From assembly GCF_003610635.1 (NCBI RefSeq), contig NZ_RAQJ01000002.1:412737-476736 (forward strand): a DNA stretch of 64,000 bases, in the 5' to 3' direction. The stretch is from Ichthyenterobacterium magnum. GTDB taxonomy: Bacteria; Bacteroidota; Bacteroidia; Flavobacteriales; Flavobacteriaceae. Shown piece by piece: positions 14,956 through 24,107 of this stretch. Positions within the stretch are counted from its first letter, which is position 1. The number at the start of each line of letters is the position of its first letter. The position numbers were made by a program, and so were the translations under genes. The notes under the pieces are model-generated. The model saw nothing but the letters and a program-made list of their open reading frames with translations, did not search any database and was not told the origin of the DNA.

Positions 14956-17901
14956 TTAATCGAACTCAGGTTTTAAGAGTGCATCTTTAAGTATCGTAAT
15001 TGGATGCAGAGCTTCTCGCTGTGTACCATCTTTTATTTGATGCCTACAACTTGTTCCGTTTGCAGAAATCACACATTCTTTTGAAGCATTTCTAACCGCA
15101 GGAAAAAGTGTCTGTTCTCCAATTTTCATGCTTACATCATAATGGTCCTTTTCATAACCAAAACTTCCAGCCATACCACAACAACCACTTGGTATAATTG
15201 TAACTTTATAATTTACGGGTAGATTTAATACCTTAAAACTTGATAGTTGATTAGTAAGTGCTTTTTGATGGCAATGCCCATGAAACTTAATTGTTTTAGA
15301 TTCTGATGTGAATTGAGACGACTTTATATAACCAGATTCTATTTCCTTTTGAATAAACTCTTCAATCAAATACGTGTGTTTGGCAATATGCCTTGCAGAA
15401 ACTTTATCATCTGCCAATTTGAGGTATTCGTCTTTAAAAGTTAATATGGCTGAAGGCTCTATACCAATTAACGCAATGTCTTCAGAAATTAAATCTTTTA
15501 AGCTTGAAACATTAGTGTTAGTAATTTGCTTTGCTTCTTTTAAAAATCCTTTAGATAAATAACTTCTACCGCTTTCTAACTTTCTTAAAACAAACACATT
15601 ATAACCCAATGCTTCGAGTAATACTTTACAGTCTAAAGCTAAATGAGATTCTAAATAATTGATAAACTCATCAACAAATAGAAATACTTTTTTAGCACTA
15701 TTAATTGAAAAATTTGTTTTAGAATTTAGCCAATCTGAAGATGCATTTATTGTCGAAAAACTTTTAGAAATTTCAGGCAAACTTCTTTTAGGATGTATCC
15801 CTAAAATCTTTTTAATGATTGATGATGAAAACCTATTCTGAAACACAGCATTATAAAAGGATGGAAACCTTGATGCTATCTGGTTATACCTTGTTGAGTT
15901 AGCAAAAAATTTATCTTTAAACTTAAAACCATTGGCTTTCTGGTATTGGTACTGAAATTCTGCTTTTAAACTAGCAACATCAACACTACTTGGGCATTCA
16001 CTTGAGCAAGCCTTACAGCTTAAACAAAGATCAAAAACAGTTTTTAATTCTTTGTGGTTAAACTTATTTGCTTTATCTGAGTTAGTTAAAAACTCACGTA
16101 AAGCATTAGCTCTAGCTCGTGTTGTATCTTTTTCGTTACGTGTTGCTCTATAACTTGGGCACATAGTACCACCAAATTCTGACAATTTTCTACAATCTCC
16201 AGAACCATTACATTTTTCTGCTTCACGCAATATACCTTGAGATGCAGAAAAATCTATAACCGTTTCTATTTCTGGTTCAACACGATTAGACTCATAACGC
16301 AAGGCTTCATCCATTGAAAACGCTTCAACTATTTTTCCTGGATTAAAAATATTTTCTGGATCAAAGGCAGATTTAATTTCCTTTAAAATAGTATAATTAG
16401 CATCGCCTATCATTAACGGAATAAATTCTGCTCGTACAATGCCATCACCATGTTCTCCACTAAAAGAACCTTTATATTTCTTAACTAAACGCGCAACATC
16501 TGTTGTTATTTTTCTGAATAAAACAAGGTCATCTTTTTGCTTTAAATCTAAAATTGGTCGTAAATGCAACTCTCCAGCTCCAGCATGCGCATAGTAAACC
16601 GCATTTTGATTATAGCTTTTCATTATTTTAGAAAACGCATTGATGTATTGTGCCAAATCTGGCAATGCAACTGCGGTGTCTTCTATACATGCCACAGCTT
16701 TTTTATCACCAACCATATTACCTAATAAACCTAAACCAGCTTTACGTAACTCATTAGCCTTGCTAATATCATCATTAATTAAAACTACGTTATCATAACT
16801 TAATTTAGTAAGCTCTAAAGCTTTAACCAAAGCTTTTATTTTAATGTTTGCATCATCTATAGTATCAGATTTTATTTCGCACATTAAAATTGCCTCTGGG
16901 TCTCCTTTTATAAATTGCCTATTTTTTTGCTGTGTTTTATTATGCTTGGTGAGGTCTAAAATAGTTTTATCTAGCATCTCACAAGAATGCAAATCATACT
17001 GCATTGCTGTGGAAACTGTATTTAAGCAATCATCAATAGAATTAAAATGAGCCACCAACATTACATTTTCTGAAGGTGGTAATAGATCAAGCTTTAGTGT
17101 AATTTGCGTTGTAAAGGCTAAAGTACCTTCACTTCCTGAAAGCAAATTACACATATTAAATGCTTCAGATGAACCTGAAAACGGTTCAGATTTAATAAGC
17201 TCATCTATTGCATAACCTGTATTTCGTCTATGGATTTCAGGCTTAGGAAATTCATCTCGTATTCTACGTTTAACTTTATCTAGATTTAATTCAGAATATA
17301 TCGTTTTGTATATTTTTCCTTCTAAAGAATTTAATTCAGTTTTAGATTTAAATGCTTTTAAAGATAAATCAGAAAACAACACTTCACTTCCATCGCTTAA
17401 AATGGTCTGTAGTTCTAAAACCTTATCTCTTGTTACACCATATTTAATAGATGTTGTTCCTGAAGAGTTATTACCAACCATTCCGCCAATCATACAACGA
17501 TTAGACGTAGATGTATTGGGCCCAAAAAACAAACCAAAAGGTTTTAAGTAATTATTTAACTCATCTCTAACAACGCCTGGCTGTACTGTAACTGTTTTTT
17601 CTTTTTTATTTACATCTAAAATTTTAGTAAAATACTTAGACACATCTACAACAATTCCTTTACCTACGCATTGTCCTGCTAAAGAAGTTCCTGCTGTTCT
17701 TGGTATTAATGAGGTGTTGTAATTTTTCGCAAAATGAATTAATTTTTTTATATCATTCTTGCTTTTTGGGTAAGCAACAGCAAGCGGTAACATTCTATAC
17801 ACAGAAGCATCGGTTGCATAAAGTGATTTCATTAAATCATCAAAATACAACTCACCATCAAGTTGAGAGTTTAATGCTAGCAAATGTGAATTTATATTCA
17901 T
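14956..17901 (-). CDS. D-lactate dehydrogenase-like FAD/Fe-S oxidoreductase (YdiJ type)
   Basis: A 981-residue fusion. The N-terminal half is a PCMH-type FAD domain (LIPRTAGTSLAGQCVGKG about 60-77, GMVGNNSSGTTSIKYG about 143-158) plus the FAD-oxidase C domain (FSGEHGDGIVRAEF about 480). The C-terminal half has a 4Fe-4S motif (CLSCKACSSECPSS about 627-640) and cysteine-rich CCG segments (GHCHQKAL; SGCCGMAGSFGYEKDH). The architecture matches respiratory D-2-hydroxyacid dehydrogenases that pass electrons to quinone; D-lactate is the likeliest substrate but is not provable here. It is monocistronic and divergent from the barrel gene. Confidence 0.88.
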   Translation of the reverse strand: MNINSHLLALNSQLDGELYFDDLMKSLYATDASVYRMLPLAVAYPKSKNDIKKLIHFAKNYNTSLIPRTAGTSLAGQCVGKGIVVDVSKYFTKILDVNKKEKTVTVQPGVVRDELNNYLKPFGLFFGPNTSTSNRCMIGGMVGNNSSGTTSIKYGVTRDKVLELQTILSDGSEVLFSDLSLKAFKSKTELNSLEGKIYKTIYSELNLDKVKRRIRDEFPKPEIHRRNTGYAIDELIKSEPFSGSSEAFNMCNLLSGSEGTLAFTTQITLKLDLLPPSENVMLVAHFNSIDDCLNTVSTAMQYDLHSCEMLDKTILDLTKHNKTQQKNRQFIKGDPEAILMCEIKSDTIDDANIKIKALVKALELTKLSYDNVVLINDDISKANELRKAGLGLLGNMVGDKKAVACIEDTAVALPDLAQYINAFSKIMKSYNQNAVYYAHAGAGELHLRPILDLKQKDDLVLFRKITTDVARLVKKYKGSFSGEHGDGIVRAEFIPLMIGDANYTILKEIKSAFDPENIFNPGKIVEAFSMDEALRYESNRVEPEIETVIDFSASQGILREAEKCNGSGDCRKLSEFGGTMCPSYRATRNEKDTTRARANALREFLTNSDKANKFNHKELKTVFDLCLSCKACSSECPSSVDVASLKAEFQYQYQKANGFKFKDKFFANSTRYNQIASRFPSFYNAVFQNRFSSSIIKKILGIHPKRSLPEISKSFSTINASSDWLNSKTNFSINSAKKVFLFVDEFINYLESHLALDCKVLLEALGYNVFVLRKLESGRSYLSKGFLKEAKQITNTNVSSLKDLISEDIALIGIEPSAILTFKDEYLKLADDKVSARHIAKHTYLIEEFIQKEIESGYIKSSQFTSESKTIKFHGHCHQKALTNQLSSFKVLNLPVNYKVTIIPSGCCGMAGSFGYEKDHYDVSMKIGEQTLFPAVRNASKECVISANGTSCRHQIKDGTQREALHPITILKDALLKPEFD

Positions 17902-18048
17902 TTATGAATAAGTATGTTTATAAAACTAAAAAGAAATCTAATATAAATTTAATTTTGGCGTTATTTTTGTAAATCCAAATAACTTATTAATACAAGTGAC
18001 CTAAAAAAATGAAATGGGTCTTAATAAAAATGAACAAAATGTAATCTT

Positions 18049-18534
18049 ATGAAAAAATTATTTTTAGTAGCAATTGCCTTTATTGGCTTTACAACATTAA
18101 CTAATGCACAAGAAATTGCAGAAAACGCTATTGGTTTAAGACTTGGCGATAGTGATGGTTTTGGTGCAGAAATCTCTTACCAAAGAGGTTTAAGTGACAA
18201 CAACAGGCTTGAGTTTGATTTAGGTTGGAGAAGCGGAACTAATTATGACGGATTTAAATTAGCTGGATTATACCAATGGGTTTGGCAGTTAGATGGTAAT
18301 TTTAACTGGTATGCTGGTGCTGGTGGCGGAATAGGCTCGTATAGTTTTGATAATGTGCCTGCAGGTGTTGATGATAGTGATACATTTGTTTTTGCTGCTG
18401 GTGATATTGGTATAGAGTACAATTTTGATATCCCATTACTTATATCTTTAGATTTTAGACCTGAATTAGGTTTTGGTGATTTTAGAGACGATGTAGATTT
18501 TGATATTGCTTTAGGAATTAGATACCAATTCTAA
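18049..18534 (+). CDS. small outer-membrane beta-barrel protein
   Basis: 161 residues with a signal peptide (MKKLFLVAIAFIGFTTLTNAQ), then alternating hydrophobic strands with aromatic girdle residues (GLRLGDSDGFGAEISYQRGL; WQLDGNFNWYAGAGGGIGSY) and a C-terminal aromatic ending, IRYQF, typical of barrel insertion signals. About eight strands fit an OmpX/OmpW-sized barrel. No specific substrate or function can be assigned. It is divergent from the dehydrogenase gene; TATTTTTG at 17962-17969 is a possible -7 element but lacks a good -33. Confidence 0.8.
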   Translation: MKKLFLVAIAFIGFTTLTNAQEIAENAIGLRLGDSDGFGAEISYQRGLSDNNRLEFDLGWRSGTNYDGFKLAGLYQWVWQLDGNFNWYAGAGGGIGSYSFDNVPAGVDDSDTFVFAAGDIGIEYNFDIPLLISLDFRPELGFGDFRDDVDFDIALGIRYQF

Positions 18535-18559
18535 GAACCAAATCACACATAAATTAACT

Positions 18560-18592
18560 AAGCCATTTTGTTTGAAATGGCTTTTGTTTTTT
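18560..18592 (+). terminator. Rho-independent terminator
   Basis: AAGCCATTT (18560-18568) pairs with AAATGGCTT (18575-18583) and is followed by TTGTTTTTT. It ends the barrel gene. Confidence 0.8.
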
Positions 18593-18824
18593 AAGTTTAT
18601 TTCTAGTCTATGGTTGCGTTTTAAATACTATAAAAATTTATATCAATTTTTATATGCTTCACTTTATTTTTGTTAATTTAGTTCTAGTCAACAAAACACA
18701 ACATATTATACTAAAAACCTGTTGCAAGCTATACTTAAAAGTAAAAGTGTCACTTTTTTTTACCAACGCTCGAATGGTTTGAAAAGAAAAAATTAAATAA
18801 AAACCGATAGAGAAAACACATTAT

Positions 18825-21800
18825 ATGGAATTAAAAATCTTGAAACCTCGAAAGGCAATCAATAAAGCTTTTTTAAAAATAAAACCTAATAGAACAAAAA
18901 TTGAAAGTTTCAAGACGAATTTAATTCAATTACTTGACAGAACAAATGATAGAGAATCTGAAGAATTTCATAAAAATCTAGTATCAGACTTTTTAAAAAA
19001 AACCTACTACGAGCCAAATCATTTTATAAATACAAAAGGCAGAAACGACCTTGTAATACATAACGGAAATAAAGCAAAAAGCACTGTTGGAGTAATCATT
19101 GAAGCAAAAAAACCAACCAACAAAGCAGAAATGCTGACAAAAGAAAAAATTAATGTCAAAGCATTTCAAGAATTAGTACTTTACTATTTAAGAGAACGAA
19201 TTACTCACAAAAACCTCGAAATAAAATATTTAGTCGCTACAAACATAAACGAGTGGTTTATTTTTGATTCTAACGTATTTGAAAAACAGTTTGCCCAAAA
19301 CAAAATATTGGTTAAACAATTTAACGATTTTGAAAATGGACGATTAGCAGGAAAAACAACCGATTTTTTCTACAAAGAAATTGCAGAACCTTTTATTAAC
19401 GATTTAAAACAAGATATTGAATTTACGTTTTTCGATATACGAGAATACGAAAAACCACTGCGTAACAACAACCCAAAAGACGACAACAAACTTATTTCCC
19501 TCTTTAAATTGCTCTCGCCAGAACATTTATTAAAACTACCTTTTGCCAATGATAGTAATAGTCTTGACAAAAAATTTTATGGAGAATTACTGCACATTAT
19601 CGGACTTGTAGAAACCAAAGACGGAAGCAAAAAACTAATAGAACGACACAAAAAAGGCGAAAGAAACACAGGTTCGTTTCTAGAAAACGCTATAATACAA
19701 CTTGACAGTTTAGATAAAATAAATAGACTAGACAACCCAAGCCATTTTGGAACAACTCAAGAAGAACGTTTATTTAATGTTGGTCTTGAATTAAGCATCA
19801 CTTGGATTAACAGAATCCTGTTTCTTAAACTTTTAGAAGCGCAACTAAAAACCTATCATAAAGGAGACAAATCTTATGAATTTTTGAGTATTGATAAAAT
19901 TCAAAACTATGATGATTTAAACAGTCTTTTCTTTCAAGTTTTAGCTAAACAACAATCAGAAAGAAATGAAGATGTAACCGAACTTTTTGCAAAAGTCCCT
20001 TACTTAAACAGTTCGCTTTTTGAGCCAACAGGCATTGAGCACGGCACGTTATTTATTAGCAATTTGCAAGATGATAAAACAATTCCTATTTATTCATCAA
20101 CCGTATTAAAAAGTGAAAGCGGAAAAAAACAAACAGAAAATTTAAATGCTCTAGAATATCTGTTTGCATTTTTAAATGCTTACGACTTTAGTAGTGAAGG
20201 CAAAGAAGCCATTCAAGAAGACAATAAAACCTTAATTAACGCTTCTGTTCTCGGTTTAATTTTCGAGAAAATTAATGGTTATAAAGATGGCTCGTTTTTT
20301 ACACCAGGTTTTATCACTATGTACATGTGCCGTGAAACTATTAGAAAAGCTGTAGTTCAAAAATTTAACGAAACAAAAGATTGGAACTGTAAAGACATCA
20401 ACTCGCTTTACAATAAAATTGAAGACCGGCAAGAAGCAAATACTATTATAAACCGTTTAAAAATTTGCGATCCAGCTGTTGGTTCTGGTCATTTTTTAGT
20501 TTCTGCGTTAAACGAAATGATAGCCATTAAAAACGACCTTAAAGTTTTGCAAGACAGAGATGGTAAACGGCTTAAAGAATACCAGTTTGAAGTTGTTAAT
20601 GACGAATTAATTGTAACCGACGAAGATGGAGAATTGTTTGAGTACAACCCAACAACTAAAGAAAGTCAACGCATACAAGAAGCCCTTTTTCACGAAAAGC
20701 AAACCCTTATTGAAAACTGCTTGTTTGGCGTTGATATTAACCCAAACTCTGTAAAAATATGCAGATTACGCCTTTGGATTGAGTTACTAAAAAATGCCTA
20801 TTACAAAAATGAAAACGAATTAGAAACACTGCCAAATATTGACATTAATATAAAATGTGGCAACTCACTTATTAGCCGCTTTGAGTTAGATGCAGACCTT
20901 AAAAAAGCTTTAAAAAGTAGTAAATGGACTATTGATAGTTATAAAATTGCTGTAGACACCTATAGAAATGCTCAAAACAAAGAGCAAAAGCGAGCTATGG
21001 AAAAACTAATCGATGATATAAAAAACGATTTTAGAAGTGAAATATCGCTTAACGACCCAAAAGTTAAAAAACTCCATAAACTAAAAGGTGAAATTTTTGG
21101 TATGACCAATCAAACACAAATGTTTGAGCTAACCAAAAGAGAAAAAACAGCTTGGAATAAAAAACTAAAAAAACTTACAGAAGATTCTAAAAAGTTAGAA
21201 ATAATAATAGAAGCCATTAAAAACAACAAAATTTACGAAGAAGCTTTTGAGTGGCGCTTTGAGTTTCCAGAAGTTTTAGATGATAACGGCAATTTTGTTG
21301 GCTTTGATGCTATTATTGGAAATCCGCCGTATATTTTTTCTCGTGAATTAATTACGAAACAAGAAAAAAAATATTTTTATGATAATTATAAATTAACACA
21401 GTTTAAACTAAATACTTATATCTTATTTTCTGAATTAGCTAGTAAAATAGCAAATTTTAATGGCACAATTGCATATATAATCCCAAATAATTGGCTAACG
21501 CTTCAATATAATTCTCAATTCAGAGAGTTTATACTAAACGAGTTTTCAGATATTAAAATCGTTAATGATAAAAACAAAACGTTTGAAGATGCAAGTGTAG
21601 ATGCTTCAATACTTTTATTATCAAAAATAGGTAAAGGAAAAACCAAATCTTATGAGTTAACAAATACCGATTTCGAATTCATTTCTGAAACAGAAAATAT
21701 TAATTATCTGAACGATACTGGCTCAATAATAAATTATGGCTTATATAGAAACCCAGAATTAGCTTTAATTTTAAATAAAATAAATAAACATTCTAAATTA

Positions 21801-22472
21801 TTGAATACCGAGTTTATTGTCAAAAATGGTGTTCAAGCTTATACTGTTGGAGAAGGTGTACCTACTCAAACAAAAGAAATGAAAGACAGTCGAGTGTATC
21901 ATAGCTTAACAAAAATAGATGATGATTGGAAAAAATATATTGACGGCTCTGATGTCTCAAGATATAGTTTTGATTGGAGCGGATTATACATTAAATATGG
22001 TAAAAACCTATCAAGAAGACGAACGCCTAATCTTTTTATTGGTGAGCGTATTTATGTAAGGCAAATACCTTCCAAACCACCATATGCAATAGTTTCAACA
22101 CTTATAAACATCGATGCTGTATGTGATAATAATCATATGATTATCAAACCTAAAGACGAACTTTCTATAGCATTAGAATCTTTAATTGGAATACTTAACT
22201 CAAAATTAATTACCTTTTGGTTTGCTTCAACTTTTGGAAAACATCAAAGAAAATTATTCCCACAGTTTAAAGTCAAAGAATTACAAATATTTCCAATTCC
22301 TAAAAATAAAAGTAACTTACTTCAAAAAATACAAGAATTAGTTAAAACATTATCTATGGTATACGAAACAGAGATTAATGACAAAATAGATAGTCTAGTC
22401 TATGAACTTTATGATTTGAATAAAGAAGAAATTAAAATTATAGAAGATCATCTAAAAATAGCCAACGCATAA
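18825..22472 (+). CDS. type IIG restriction endonuclease-methyltransferase (Eco57I-like)
   Basis: A 1215-residue single-chain enzyme that should both methylate and cut DNA. The N-terminus has a PD-(D/E)xK nuclease pattern (Asp75, then Glu93-x-Lys95 in VIIEAKKP). The gamma-class N6-adenine methyltransferase core has SAM-binding DPAVGSG (549-555) and catalytic NPPY (833-836). The final 300 residues (VKNGVQAYTVGEG onward) are the probable target-recognition region. No separate methylase, restriction or specificity gene is present, in line with type IIG. The frame is intact. The recognition site cannot be predicted. Such genes are often acquired by transfer. Confidence 0.88.
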   Translation: MELKILKPRKAINKAFLKIKPNRTKIESFKTNLIQLLDRTNDRESEEFHKNLVSDFLKKTYYEPNHFINTKGRNDLVIHNGNKAKSTVGVIIEAKKPTNKAEMLTKEKINVKAFQELVLYYLRERITHKNLEIKYLVATNINEWFIFDSNVFEKQFAQNKILVKQFNDFENGRLAGKTTDFFYKEIAEPFINDLKQDIEFTFFDIREYEKPLRNNNPKDDNKLISLFKLLSPEHLLKLPFANDSNSLDKKFYGELLHIIGLVETKDGSKKLIERHKKGERNTGSFLENAIIQLDSLDKINRLDNPSHFGTTQEERLFNVGLELSITWINRILFLKLLEAQLKTYHKGDKSYEFLSIDKIQNYDDLNSLFFQVLAKQQSERNEDVTELFAKVPYLNSSLFEPTGIEHGTLFISNLQDDKTIPIYSSTVLKSESGKKQTENLNALEYLFAFLNAYDFSSEGKEAIQEDNKTLINASVLGLIFEKINGYKDGSFFTPGFITMYMCRETIRKAVVQKFNETKDWNCKDINSLYNKIEDRQEANTIINRLKICDPAVGSGHFLVSALNEMIAIKNDLKVLQDRDGKRLKEYQFEVVNDELIVTDEDGELFEYNPTTKESQRIQEALFHEKQTLIENCLFGVDINPNSVKICRLRLWIELLKNAYYKNENELETLPNIDINIKCGNSLISRFELDADLKKALKSSKWTIDSYKIAVDTYRNAQNKEQKRAMEKLIDDIKNDFRSEISLNDPKVKKLHKLKGEIFGMTNQTQMFELTKREKTAWNKKLKKLTEDSKKLEIIIEAIKNNKIYEEAFEWRFEFPEVLDDNGNFVGFDAIIGNPPYIFSRELITKQEKKYFYDNYKLTQFKLNTYILFSELASKIANFNGTIAYIIPNNWLTLQYNSQFREFILNEFSDIKIVNDKNKTFEDASVDASILLLSKIGKGKTKSYELTNTDFEFISETENINYLNDTGSIINYGLYRNPELALILNKINKHSKLLNTEFIVKNGVQAYTVGEGVPTQTKEMKDSRVYHSLTKIDDDWKKYIDGSDVSRYSFDWSGLYIKYGKNLSRRRTPNLFIGERIYVRQIPSKPPYAIVSTLINIDAVCDNNHMIIKPKDELSIALESLIGILNSKLITFWFASTFGKHQRKLFPQFKVKELQIFPIPKNKSNLLQKIQELVKTLSMVYETEINDKIDSLVYELYDLNKEEIKIIEDHLKIANA

Positions 22473-22528
22473 AGCCACACATAAATAATACCTCTAAACA
22501 ACATTAAATACTTTAAACTACAAACACA

Positions 22529-22852
22529 ATGTGGGAAAAACAACTTAAATTTTACGATAGCTTAGTTGCACAATGTCCAGACTTTGAGCGTAAAGGCAAA
22601 AAGATGATTTACACATCGGCAAATGGTTATATGTTTTCGTTACTAAATAAGGCTGGTGAAATTGGCATACGCTTACCCAAAGAGGTTGGCAAACAATTTA
22701 TGAAAGACCATAATACTGGCATTTATAAATCTCATGGAGCCGTAATGAAAGACTATGTATTAATTCCTGAGCATTTGTATTTTAATACAACATTATTAGT
22801 AGAACATTTTAATAAAGCGTATCAATACGTAATGTCTTTACCTACAAAGTAA
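22529..22852 (+). CDS. small conserved protein, possibly TfoX-N-like
   Basis: 107 residues: an N-terminal helix (WEKQLKFYDSLVAQCP), a GKKMIYTSANGYMFSLLNKAGEIGIRLP beta region split across about residues 24-50, then GAVMKDYVLIPEHLY and a C-terminal helix. The alternation resembles TfoX N-terminal / YjbR-type small proteins, but the match is weak. It follows the restriction enzyme by 56 bases on the same strand. The role is unknown; linkage to the restriction gene may be coincidental. Confidence 0.6.
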   Translation: MWEKQLKFYDSLVAQCPDFERKGKKMIYTSANGYMFSLLNKAGEIGIRLPKEVGKQFMKDHNTGIYKSHGAVMKDYVLIPEHLYFNTTLLVEHFNKAYQYVMSLPTK

Positions 22853-22857
22853 CACTT

Positions 22858-23994
22858 TTATAGCACCAAACACTTTTTTAAAGTATCTTCATAAATTTTC
22901 TCGTACTGAGGAACAATTTGATGAATATCAAATTTTTGAGATTCTAACCAAGCATTGTTTTTAAACTCTTCTAATTGGTTTTTATCACCTAGAATATAAA
23001 TAGCATTTTTAGACATATCGTCTACATCATTTACTTCGCTCAAAAACCCAGAAACACCATGAATATTAACCTCTGGTATTCCTCCTGTATTACTTGATAT
23101 TACTGGTACTCCAGACACCATGGCTTCTAAAGCTGCTAAACCAAAACTCTCGGTTACAGATGGTAATAAAAACAAATCACTAAAACATAAAATTTTATCA
23201 ATCTCATTACTATTACCAAAAAACACAACCTTATCACTTATACCCAATTTTTCACACAAACGCTCTGCTGGTTCACGCTCTGGACCTTCGCCAACCATCA
23301 TTAGTTTTGCTGGCATTTCTTTTTGAATGTTATAAAACACCTTAATAACATCTGGGATTTGTTTTACTTCTCTAAAATTACTTATATGTGTAATTATTTT
23401 TTCATTTTCATTTGCCATGATATCGCGCTGACAATCTGTAAAATCGTGCTTATACTTTTCTATATCGATAAAATTTGGCACAACTTCAATTTCATTTTTT
23501 ATATCAAAGAGTCGTAATGTATCTTCTTTTAAACTTTGAGAAACCGAAGTAACGGCATCAGACTTGTTGATACTAAATGTTACTGCTGGTTTATAGAATG
23601 GATGACTACCAACTAAGGTTATATCGGTTCCGTGAAGTGTTGTAACTATTGGCACATAAACACCTTCTTCTTGTAACATTTTCTTTGCCATATAAGCTGC
23701 ATATGCATGTGGTATTGCATAATGCACATGAAGTACTTCTATTTTATGAAGCTTAACCATATCTACTAATTTGCTTGATAATGCAAGCTCGTATGGTTGA
23801 TATAAAAATAAAGGATATTCAGGAACATTAACCTCATGATAATGCACATTATTGCTTAGCAACTCAAGGCGCACGGGTTGGCTATAGGTTATAAAGTGTA
23901 TTTCGTGTCCTCGTTTAGACAATTCTATTCCAAGTTCTGTAGCTACTACGCCACTACCACCAAATGTTGGATAACAAACAATTCCTATTCTCAT
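22858..23994 (-). CDS. bshA: N-acetyl-alpha-D-glucosaminyl L-malate synthase (bacillithiol synthesis)
   Basis: GT4 glycosyltransferase that joins UDP-GlcNAc and L-malate, the first step to bacillithiol. The N-terminus MRIGIVCYPTFGGSGVVATE with HFITYSQPVRL (about 33-43) is diagnostic for BshA rather than generic GT4. VHYAIPHAYAAYMA (about 95-108) and the nucleotide-sugar motif ESFGLAALEAMVSGVPVI (about 281-298) also fit. 378 residues is the expected size. It is a soluble cytoplasmic enzyme. It is followed on the opposite strand, with a 5-base gap, by the end of the small gene at 22852. Confidence 0.93.
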   Translation of the reverse strand: MRIGIVCYPTFGGSGVVATELGIELSKRGHEIHFITYSQPVRLELLSNNVHYHEVNVPEYPLFLYQPYELALSSKLVDMVKLHKIEVLHVHYAIPHAYAAYMAKKMLQEEGVYVPIVTTLHGTDITLVGSHPFYKPAVTFSINKSDAVTSVSQSLKEDTLRLFDIKNEIEVVPNFIDIEKYKHDFTDCQRDIMANENEKIITHISNFREVKQIPDVIKVFYNIQKEMPAKLMMVGEGPEREPAERLCEKLGISDKVVFFGNSNEIDKILCFSDLFLLPSVTESFGLAALEAMVSGVPVISSNTGGIPEVNIHGVSGFLSEVNDVDDMSKNAIYILGDKNQLEEFKNNAWLESQKFDIHQIVPQYEKIYEDTLKKCLVL

Positions 23995-24011
23995 TTAAAA
24001 AATCACTTTTC

Positions 24012-24031
24012 ATTCCCATGAAAATGGGAAT
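24012..24031. repeat. hairpin between bshA and the GH3 fusion gene
   Basis: ATTCCCAT (24012-24019), loop GAAA, ATGGGAAT (24024-24031), followed on the + strand by TTTTT. This resembles small dispersed repeats and lies just upstream of bshA. A second palindrome, GAGGTAATACCTC, is at 24072-24084. Confidence 0.5.
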
Positions 24032-24107
24032 TTTTTACTTTATATATTTTTTAAAGGTCTTATAATTCTTTGAGGTAATACCTCCTTTTAACTTTTATTT
24101 AAACTAT

